From an uncultured Sutterella sp. (GTDB taxonomy: Bacteria; Pseudomonadota; Gammaproteobacteria; Burkholderiales; Burkholderiaceae_F), in contig CAAGKD010000095.1 in assembly GCA_900770335.1 (NCBI GenBank), forward strand, positions 1-19,640: 19,640 bases of DNA. Direction: 5' to 3'. This document shows, piece after piece, positions 7,116 through 14,079 of the stretch. The notes beneath the pieces were generated by a model. It was given only the letters and a program-made list of their open reading frames with translations. It had not been told where the DNA came from and did not search any database. The first letter of the stretch is position 1. Each line of letters opens with the position of its first letter. The position numbers and the translations under genes are program-made.

Positions 7116-8609
7116 TCACTCGCCCTTCGCGACGGCGATGCCGGTGAGGCGGCCGAAGGTGAAGATGTCGCAGATGGCGTTGCCGCCCAGGCGGTTCGTG
7201 CCATGGATGCCGCCCGTCACCTCGCCCACGGCGTGAAGGTGAGGAATCACTTCGCCGCGCCGGTCGATGACCTGGGTCTTGGCGTTGATGACGACGCCGC
7301 CCATCGTGTGGTGCACGCTCATGCCCGCGTAGCCTGCGTAGAAGGGCGCGCGCTCGATCTTGCGGAGCATGCGGGGCTTCTTGCCGAGGGCGTCCTTCTG
7401 AGCGTCGACGTCGGCGTTGAAGTCGTCGATCGTCTTCCTGAGGACGGCCGGGTCAACCTTCATCTTTCCCGCGAGCTCCTCGATCGTGTCCGCCTTCCAG
7501 GCATCGCCCGTCTCGAAGCCCTTGACGATGCCGGCCTGATGGCCCGGGTTCGTCTCGTCGAAGCCGTTCTGATCGATGATCGAGAAGGCGGTCTGCTTCG
7601 GAAGCGAGAGGACCGCGTCGCGGATCACGTCGCGGCGCTCGTCCTCGGCGACGAAGCGCCTGCCGTCAAGTCCGACCATGATGAAGTTGCGGGCGATGAG
7701 GTGCATGATGATGCGGTGCGTGCGTCCCGGAGGGCAGCCGGGATTGCACTGGATGAAGTCCAGGCCCGTCGTCTCGGCGCCGATGTCGACGAGAAGCGGC
7801 AGCAGGTCGCCCGTCGCGCCCGCATGGTTCGTCGTCGTGAGGTTGAGCATGCGCGGATCATGGAGCGCGCGCATCTTCGGATTCGCGGCGAAGCCGCCTG
7901 CGGCGACGACGATCGACTTCGTGCCGCGGATGAGGTGCCTCCCGCCGTCCTTGTCGGCGTACTCAACGCCGAGCACGGCGCCTGAGAGCGGCTCCTCGCG
8001 GATGACGCGGGTGACGCGGGACTGCCTGCGGATCTCGATGCCGAGCCTGTCGCACTCGGCCTTGAGGACCTTGATGTAGTCCGAGCCGAGCGAGCCGAAG
8101 GGAGCGTGGCAGCGCGGATACAGGCCCCCGTAGATCTGATAGACCTGCGGCTTGAACTTCATGCCCATGCCTTCGAGCCATTGGATCGCGGCGTAGGAGT
8201 TCTCCGTCATCGTGCGGACGAGCTCCGGGTTCGCGCGGCCGTCGCCGCCCGCAAGAGTGTTCCTGAAGTGGTTCTCGGGCGAGTCCTCGATGCCCTGGGC
8301 CTTCTGGCGGACCGGGTCGACGCTGTTGAAGCCGCCGCCGGAGATGGCGGTGTTGCCGCCGATGTAGCCCATCTTCTCAAGGACAAGGACGCGCTTGACG
8401 CCCTGCTGGCAGGCCATGACGGCGCTGGCGAGGCCGGCGCCGCCGGAGCCGACGACGACGAGGTCATAGGTTTCGTCCCATTTGGCAGGAACGGAGCAGA
8501 CGCTTTCGCTCCGGGCGGGAGCGGCCTGGGCGGCGGATCCTCCGAGCAGGGCCGCGGCGCCGGCGGCGGCGCCAGAAAGCATGCGCCGGCGGGAAAGGGA
8601 TTGAGTCAT
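7116..8609 (-). CDS. Tat-exported FAD-binding fumarate-reductase-like flavoprotein (first gene of sensor block)
   Basis: This 497-residue protein is a paralogue of the flavoprotein at the other end of the block. The start at 8609 has an excellent AAAGGAG ribosome site and a clear twin-arginine signal, SRRRMLSGAAAGAAALLGG (residues 6-24) with an AQA cleavage site; the frame's upstream extension to 8846 is not credible. FAD motifs are VVVGSGGAGL (51-60), GGNTAISGGG (84-93) and VVAAGGFAANP (234-244). Active-site elements kept are GRRFVAED (316-323), SVHHTMGG (431-438) and GTNRLGGNAICD (470-481, Arg473). The QxHPT site again reads QCNPGCPPGRT (287-297). PRCH (165-168) is also shared with the paralogue. 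No heme motif is present. It probably reduces an unsaturated organic acid in the periplasm as an electron sink; the substrate cannot be named. It lies 107 bases upstream of the kinase and is likely the main structural gene regulated. Confidence 0.92.
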   Translation of the reverse strand: MTQSLSRRRMLSGAAAGAAALLGGSAAQAAPARSESVCSVPAKWDETYDLVVVGSGGAGLASAVMACQQGVKRVLVLEKMGYIGGNTAISGGGFNSVDPVRQKAQGIEDSPENHFRNTLAGGDGRANPELVRTMTENSYAAIQWLEGMGMKFKPQVYQIYGGLYPRCHAPFGSLGSDYIKVLKAECDRLGIEIRRQSRVTRVIREEPLSGAVLGVEYADKDGGRHLIRGTKSIVVAAGGFAANPKMRALHDPRMLNLTTTNHAGATGDLLPLLVDIGAETTGLDFIQCNPGCPPGRTHRIIMHLIARNFIMVGLDGRRFVAEDERRDVIRDAVLSLPKQTAFSIIDQNGFDETNPGHQAGIVKGFETGDAWKADTIEELAGKMKVDPAVLRKTIDDFNADVDAQKDALGKKPRMLRKIERAPFYAGYAGMSVHHTMGGVVINAKTQVIDRRGEVIPHLHAVGEVTGGIHGTNRLGGNAICDIFTFGRLTGIAVAKGE

Positions 8610-8722
8610 GGTTCTTCTCCTTTGAGTTCGCGAAGCCTCGCGCCGCTTTGAAGGACGGCGGGCTTGCGGATGAGGAGGATTCTTCCCTGCGGAAGGCTCC
8701 GCGTCGTCACTCCATGGTCTCA

Positions 8723-8751
8723 TTGACACGGTGAAGGAACGGATCGACAAT
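8723..8751 (+). promoter_or_regulatory. Sigma-70-type promoter for yceD, overlapped by an inverted repeat
   Basis: A perfect -35 TTGACA (8723-8728) is followed after 17 bases by GACAAT (8746-8751, four of six -10 positions). This gives a leader of about 110 bases to the yceD ATG. TCATTG (8720-8725) and its reverse complement CAATGA (8748-8753) straddle both boxes and could be an operator. The divergent flavoprotein gene starts at 8609; no equally good minus-strand promoter was seen in the gap. Confidence 0.55.
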
Positions 8752-8865
8752 GAAAAATTCGCCCGCTTGAGGCGATCGGAGCGCACCACGCCCGCTGCGG
8801 AATGCGGATCGGCCGGCCCGTGGGTAGACTTGCCGGCATCTTCCAAGACCCAACAGGAGTCTCAA

Positions 8866-9375
8866 ATGACCGAATTCGTGGACATCTTCGACCTCTCCCG
8901 CCGCGGGGCGGAGATCGAGGGCGAGGCGCTCGTGCGCGACCTCCCCGGCCTCACCGCCTTCACTGCGACGGACGCGGGGAGGCTCGCCTTCAGCGCCCGC
9001 GGCATGGGCGAGCGCCGGGGGTTGCCCGCCGCGCGCCTCTCCATGGAGGGCGACGTCGAGATGTTCTGCGCTCGCTGCAACAAGCCCGTGCCCGTGCACA
9101 TCGCCTCCGAGGCGGTCTTCCGCTTCGCTGAGTCTGAAGAGGCCGCCAACGCCCTGCCGATCGAGGAGGACGAGGAGGACGAGGACGTCGCCGTGGGCTC
9201 GAAGCATTTCAATCTCACGGCCTGGCTTGAGGAGGAGGCGATCCTGTCGCTGCCGCGCATGGCCTTCCACGAGACGTGCGAAGAGGGCGGCGGCTGGCAT
9301 GACGTTCCCGAGGCCGCCGAAGAGAAGCGTCCCAATCCCTTCGCGGCGCTCGCCGCGCTCAAGAAGTCCGAATGA
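8866..9375 (+). CDS. yceD: YceD/DUF177 protein, 23S rRNA accumulation factor
   Basis: This 169-residue YceD-family protein is needed in bacteria and plastids for normal 23S rRNA accumulation. Diagnostic features are FDLSRRG near the N-terminus, MFCARCNKPVPV (residues 66-77) with the CxxC pair, an acidic stretch (about 99-108), FNLTAWLEEEAILSLPRM (115-132), HETC (135-138) and the terminal RPNPFAALAALKK. The start at 8866 has ACAGGAG seven bases upstream; the frame's extension to 8731 has no ribosome site and lies in the promoter. In most proteobacteria rpmF and plsX follow immediately. Here they do not: the stop overlaps by ATGA a decayed sensor-like gene. The length is normal for the family and nothing suggests loss of function. 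Confidence 0.92.
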   Translation: MTEFVDIFDLSRRGAEIEGEALVRDLPGLTAFTATDAGRLAFSARGMGERRGLPAARLSMEGDVEMFCARCNKPVPVHIASEAVFRFAESEEAANALPIEEDEEDEDVAVGSKHFNLTAWLEEEAILSLPRMAFHETCEEGGGWHDVPEAAEEKRPNPFAALAALKKSE

Positions 9376-10102
9376 CCGGGCGGCGCCGCAGGAGCGCTTC
9401 GACGCCGGCCGCGCGCCGGCTCGCGGAATCGCTTTTCCTCCTCGGCGCTATGCTCTTCGCTCCTGCGGCCTTTGCCGCGCATGAGCCGCCCGAGGCCGTC
9501 TCGGGCTCGCCCGCGCCCGTCGTGACGATCGGCGCGGTGCGGCTCTCCTCGCCCTCGGCGAGCGAGCGGCGAGGTCGTCGAGGCGCTCGGGCGCCTCGAG
9601 AAGGCCTTTTCGGACCGCGGCTGGCGCACGGACGTGCGGCGCCTCGCCACCGACGAGCTCGGGGAGGCCGTCTCCGAGCAGTCGGTCGACATCTTCGTCT
9701 CGAGCGGCGGACTCTGCCGCAGCCTCATTCCGCACGGGGCGCGCGACATCGCGACGCTCTTTGACCCCCGGTCAAGCTCGATCAACCAAGGAATCGGCTA
9801 GAGCTTCGTCGTGAGGGCGGACCGCGAGGAGCTCCGCCACGTCGAGGATCTTCGGGGCGGCACGGTCGTCGTGAGCTTTCCGAACGCCTTCCGCCCGGGA
9901 GAACGGTCTTTCCGGTCCTTGACGCGGCTTTGGACTTGCGGCGCATCTTTTCTCGACGGGCCTCACGGAGCGGATCCCGGACATCCTCGCGCATGAGCCG
10001 GGCGAAGCGCATCCGCTCGCTGACCGCGCGGCCTTCCTCGAGCATCTCGACACGCTCGCCGAGGGCGCCCTCGCGATGCGGCGCAGGCGCTTCGGAAAGT
10101 GA
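9372..10102 (+). pseudogene. Decayed periplasmic PhnD/TtrS-like binding-domain gene
   Basis: The remnant begins with ATGA overlap at the yceD stop. Three reading frames must be joined. Frame A (9372 to about 9560) gives a signal peptide (LAESLFLLGAMLFAPAAFAA) and VVTIGAVRLSSPS. Frame B (about 9565-9930) gives VVEALGRLEKAFSDRGW, SVDIFVSSGGLCRSL and HGARDIATLF, then an in-frame TAG at 9799, then SFVVRADREELRHVEDLRGG. Frame C (about 9945-10102) gives HLFSTGLTERIPDILAHEPG and ends RRRRFGK at a TGA. GARDIA, SFVVRAD and DLRG match the kinase sensor domain encoded at 5092-7008 (GARDIA, SCVIIVRRD, DLKG). So the ancestor was an exported binding protein of about 240 residues. Two frameshifts plus one stop make function very unlikely. 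No membrane or kinase part is visible. Confidence 0.75.
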
Positions 10103-10135
10103 TGCGGCGCTCTCCGATTCCGTCCTGACAGGACG

Positions 10136-10173
10136 ACGCCGGCGGCGGAATTTCTCCCGCCGCCGGCGTTTCT
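10136..10173 (+). terminator. Hairpin terminator between convergent genes
   Basis: A perfect 13-bp stem ACGCCGGCGGCGG (10136-10148) pairs with 10157-10169 around an 8-base loop, followed on the plus strand by TTCTGATCT. It sits 34 bases past the end of the decayed sensor gene and 20 bases from the end of the leftward biotin-enzyme gene, so it can insulate both. The T tract is short and interrupted and is better on the plus strand. Confidence 0.6.
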
Positions 10174-10193
10174 GATCTGTCGGTCAGGGCCCG

Positions 10194-10976
10194 TCAGTCA
10201 CCCGAGAGCCTTCCGCCGCATTGTCCGCAGAAGAGCGCCGCGCGGTCGCCCGCGGGAGCGCCGCACTTCGGGCAGATGCGCGGGACGGGCCCGAGCTCGA
10301 CGATGAGCTCGCCCTCCTCGACGGGAACCATGCGGCGGGTGCGCGCGAAGTCCGCGGTCTTGAGCACGCGCAGGACGATGCCGTCGACGGGGGCGCAGAC
10401 GGCCTTCTCCTGCTTCATGATCGAGACGTTGAAGAGCTCCTGGCCCTTGCGGACGATGTCGCCCGGGGCGACGTGCACGATCCAGAGGTCGGCCTTGCGG
10501 GGGCTCGCGACCTGGCCCGCGACGTCCGGGTCGGCCATCACGACGCCCGCGCGCTTGGCGGCCCCCGTGCCGAGGCGGACGTCCTCCTTGAGGATCTCGC
10601 TGTCAAGGACGTAGCGAACGGCGGCGAGCCCCTCCTCGTTCACGGGATCGATCGAGAGAAGCCGCATCTGGTGGGGCTTGCCGTCCGAGCTCGTGAAGCC
10701 CAGGGTCTGTCCCGGGCGCAGGCCTTCGAACCAGACGTCGAGCGGCAGGCAGTTGGGGTCGCCGAAGCGCTTTCTGAATTCGAGCGTCTTCAAGGCGTCC
10801 GCGGGGTGGTTGAGGTACATGACGAGCTCGTCGGGCTCGGGCGTGCGGCCGAGCGACGCGGCGAGGGCCTTCCGCTCGGCCTCGATGTCCGCGGGCGGCA
10901 GCGCCGCGAGGGGTGAGACTTCGACGCGGGAGGCGACGGCCTCGCGCCAGCGCGCACCGAAGGCGGACTCGTACAC
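10194..10976 (-). CDS. 3' segment of the biotin enzyme: allosteric/PT region, biotinyl domain and C-terminal zinc ribbon
   Basis: This is the reading frame after the frameshift, given from a GTG at 10976 that could start a separate product. True homology begins about 30 codons earlier, at 11066. Residues 10-125 continue the post-barrel region (RTPEPDELVMYLNHPADALK, FGDPNCLPLDVWFEGL, VRYVLDSE). Residues 155-228 are the biotinyl domain with VSIMKQEKAVCAPVDG; Lys188 is the expected biotin site, although MKM is here MKQ. Residues 235-253 add a four-cysteine zinc ribbon, CPKC and CGQC separated by 11 residues, not found in standard pyruvate carboxylase. With birA immediately upstream of the gene, biotinylation is the obvious link. 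Alone, this piece would be a biotin carrier without catalytic domains. Confidence 0.7.
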   Translation of the reverse strand: MYESAFGARWREAVASRVEVSPLAALPPADIEAERKALAASLGRTPEPDELVMYLNHPADALKTLEFRKRFGDPNCLPLDVWFEGLRPGQTLGFTSSDGKPHQMRLLSIDPVNEEGLAAVRYVLDSEILKEDVRLGTGAAKRAGVVMADPDVAGQVASPRKADLWIVHVAPGDIVRKGQELFNVSIMKQEKAVCAPVDGIVLRVLKTADFARTRRMVPVEEGELIVELGPVPRICPKCGAPAGDRAALFCGQCGGRLSGD

Positions 10977-13818
10977 CCAGTCCTCGGGGAATCCGAGGGG
11001 GAGCCGCCCGAACTTGCCGAGGAGAAGATTCCGGAAAGCCTCGTTGCAGTCCGCAAAGATGGAGAGGCGCGCGGATCGCGGCGAGCAGCCCCTCGACCGC
11101 CTCCATGCCGCCGCGCTTGAAGGCGCCCGTCACGGAGAGGAAGGCGGTGTTCCAGGTGATCTGCGAGCCCGGCGTCACGTCGTGGTAGCGCACGATGCGC
11201 TTCATGTGCTCGAGGTACTCGAGCATGAAGGGCAGGAGCTGGATCGAGCCCTGCTTGACCGCGCCCTCCTGCGACGAGGAGGTCGCGCCGCCGGGCATCT
11301 GGTGGCGCGTGACGTCGTGGTCGATTCCCTGGAACCAGGGCGAGCAGTAGCGGTCGTAGTAGGGCATGAACTGCTTGGCGACGAAGTTCGCCCGCGAGAT
11401 CGCCTCGCGGTTGAGGAGCGTCTTCATGTCGAGCTCGTCCTCGAGGTACGCCGCGAGCGAGAGCATGTCGCCCTGGCCGTAGCTGCGAACGGTCGAGCCG
11501 AGCACGGCGTCGAGGATCTCGCAGCCCGCCTTCGCGGCGGCCGCGCAGGCCGGCAGAAACAGGCCGTCCGTCGTGTGGCGGTGGTAGTGGAGGACGAGCT
11601 CGGGCCAGCGGCGCTTCAACGCCGTCACGAGGGTCGTCATGAAGGAGGGCGGGCAGACGCCGGCCATGTCCTTGAGGCCGAGGATGAAGCGGCGCGTCGC
11701 CTCGCGCTCGGTCGAGCCCGTGAGGCGGGCGACCATCCGCACGATCGCCTCGGCCGACTCGAGGCAGTACGCGACGTCGAACCAGGGCGCGCGCGAGAGC
11801 GCGATCGCCGGCTCGAAGAGCTTGTCCCCTCTGCCGAGCACCACCTCGGCGATCGGCTCCATGTTCTCGGACTCGTTGAGAAAGTCAAAGCACCGCACGA
11901 CGTCGTAGTGCTCGAAGATCATCTCGCCCGTGAGCCGCATGAGGTTCTTCGGTTGCGGCGAATAGCCGAGGACGTTCGTCGAGCGCATGAGAAGCTGCTT
12001 GAGGGTCTTGGGCGCAAAGGCGTTCCACTCGCGCGCCTCGGCGAAGGGATTCGTCATGTTGGCGAGCATCGCCACGTGGAAGTGCGCGCCGCCGCCGTTC
12101 TCGATCGAGAAGAGCCCCGCGTTGTCAAGGTAGGGCCCGACGAGCCGGTCCTCGGCGAGGCGCATGCGGTTGCCGGTGTTCGACTGCGTCTGGTCGCGCG
12201 TCGTCGTGTCCGTGAAGTGCACGCGGCCCGTGTCGCGGATGAAGGAGAGGGTCGCCTCGCGGTCGCCGCGCGGGTAGGGCGAGGGGGCGAGACGCGCGGA
12301 TTCGGAGAGCTGCGGGAGCACAGGCGAGAAGCTCCCGAGCCGGGGCGTCGTCGAGGAGCGGTAGGCTCCGAGTGCCACGTGCGGGTTGAAGCCCTTCGCG
12401 GAGATCTCCGCGACGAGGCGCGCGAGGCGCTCGCTCTCCGGGGCGAGGTCCGTGTAGGAGAGAAGCTCGGGGTGCTCGCCCACGAACGTCGTCGTCACGC
12501 GTCCGGCGCGGAAGTCCGGGTGGCCGATGACGCGCCTCAGGAACGGAATAGTCGTGTGCGGGCCGCCGATCACGTACTCCGAGAGCGCGCGGTCCATGAT
12601 GCCGAGGGTCTTCTGCCAGTCGCGCGCGTACGTGATGAGCAGGGCCCCCGCGGAGTCGTAGTTGGGCGGGAAGGCGTAGCCCGCCGAGAGGTTGGAGTCA
12701 AGGCGCACGCCCGGGCCGCCCGGGGAGACGTAGCGCGTGATGAGCCCGGAGTTCGGCGTGAAGCCGTCCTGCGGGTCCTCGAGGTTGACGCGCACCTGCA
12801 GGGCGTGGAAGGCCGGGCTCACGGTCTCTTCGGTGAAGCGCAGCGTCGAGCCGAAGGCGATCGCGATCTGCTCCTCGACGAGGTCGACGCCGTAGCGGCT
12901 CTCGGTGATACCGTGCTCGACCTGCAGGCGGGTGTTCACCTCGATCATGTGCGGCTCGCCAGAGGCCGTGACGAGGAACTCCACCGTCGCGACCGAGTGG
13001 TAGCCGACGTCAAGGACGAGCCGGCGCGCCCAGTCCTTGAGCCGCGCACGCAGTTCGGGCGTCACCTCGAGGAGCTTCTGGTTGTTGCGCTGCACGGTGC
13101 AGTCGCGCTCGTCGAACGCAAAGACGTTCCCCCAGCGGTCGGCGATCACCTGGATCTCGATGTGATGCACGTTCTCGAGGTACTTCTCGACGAAGATCCT
13201 GGGATTGCCGAAGGAGGCCTCGGCCATCGCAGAGGCCTTGCGGAAGGCGTCCTCGAGCTCCTCCTCAATGCGCACGAGGAAGATCCCGCGTCCGCCGCCG
13301 CCGCCCTCGGCCTTGAGCATGATCGGCAGTCCGATCTCGCGGGCGAGCGCCCGGGCGTCCGGGACGTCCACGGACTCGTCCGAGCCCGGGACGACGGGAA
13401 TCCCGAGGCGGCGCGCGACCTTTCGCGCCTCGACCTTGTTGCCGAGAAGGCGCATGGCCTCCGAGGGCGCGCCGATGAAGGTGATGCCGGCCTCCTCGCA
13501 CAGCCTCGGGAACGCGTCGTCCTCGCTTGCGAACCCCCAGCCCGGGTGGATGCCGACGACGCCGCGCTCGCGCGCGAGGCGGATGATTCTGGGCAGGTCA
13601 AGGTACGCGCGGGGATCCGCGCCGAGGAGCAGAAGCTCCTGCGCGGAGGCCGCCGCGGGCTCGGCCTTGTCGATGTCGGTCGCGGTGACCGCGGCCGTGG
13701 CGAGGAAGCGCTCGCGGATCGAGCGGGCGATTCGTCTTGCCGGAATGCCGCGGTTGGCGACGAGGATCACCTTCCCGCGCAGGCTTTCGCGTACTTCCTC
13801 AAAGGTGCGCTGCTGCAT
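10194..13818 (-). pseudogene. pyc: Pyruvate-carboxylase-type biotin enzyme, single frameshift at about 11067
   Basis: The ATG at 13818 has AAAGGAG eight bases upstream. Residues 15-460 are a biotin carboxylase: KVILVANRGIPARRIARS, HPGWGFASED (91-100), ATP-grasp loop EGGGGGRGIF (171-180), EVNTRLQVEHGITE (293-306). Residues about 525-917 are a carboxyltransferase barrel: DTTTRDQTQSNTGNR (537-551), GLKDMAGV (714-721, the lysine that becomes carbamylated), HYHRHTTDG (744-752, metal histidines) and HQMPGG. This fuses the two half-reactions that turn pyruvate into oxaloacetate. After residue 917 the frame is lost: skipping one base (11067) restores LSIFADCNEAFRNLLLGKFG and a normal C-terminus, for about 1207 residues in all. 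One base surplus is either a genuine mutation or a sequence error; the rest is intact. Motifs differ from classical pyruvate carboxylase (DAHQSLLATR, HTHDTSG), so a different keto-acid substrate is possible. Confidence 0.8.
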
Positions 13819-13913
13819 GATAGAAGCTCCTTTCCGCGTTCGTTTCGAGGGACTTGCGCGGCGTGCGTTGCGTTGTTTTTTCTTCTGGGTTTGTCTGCCG
13901 GAGGCGTTTTTTC

Positions 13914-13938
13914 GGGAAGGCTTTCCGAGAGCCTTCCC
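13914..13938 (-). other. Hairpin in the birA-pyc gap
   Basis: GGGAAGGCT (13914-13922) and its exact complement (13930-13938) form a 9-bp stem with a 7-base loop, flanked on the plus strand by T6 at 13907-13912. In the direction of birA and pyc transcription the tract after the stem is A-rich, not T-rich, so it is not a standard terminator for them. The 261-base gap (13819-14079) holds nothing else recognisable except the pyc ribosome site. Confidence 0.35.
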
Positions 13939-14079
13939 CCCAGGAAGCGTCACTCCGGACTGTCCGCGGCGGAGCTTGGATCGAGGCGTCGCGCTGCGGG
14001 CGGGGCTCGCGCGGCCGGCCCGGCGGCTGTCATGGAGCCGAGGCCTTCGGCGCGGATCGCGCGAGCGGATTGGAGGAAT

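Noticed and set aside
8610..8846. Upstream extension of the first flavoprotein frame by 79 codons
   Set aside because: The start at 8609 has an ideal AAAGGAG site and begins a Tat signal; the extension would bury the signal and cross the yceD promoter region.
11060..11075. Programmed ribosomal frameshifting in the biotin enzyme
   Set aside because: No slippery heptamer and no obvious internal Shine-Dalgarno stimulator at the junction; a mutation or sequence error is simpler.
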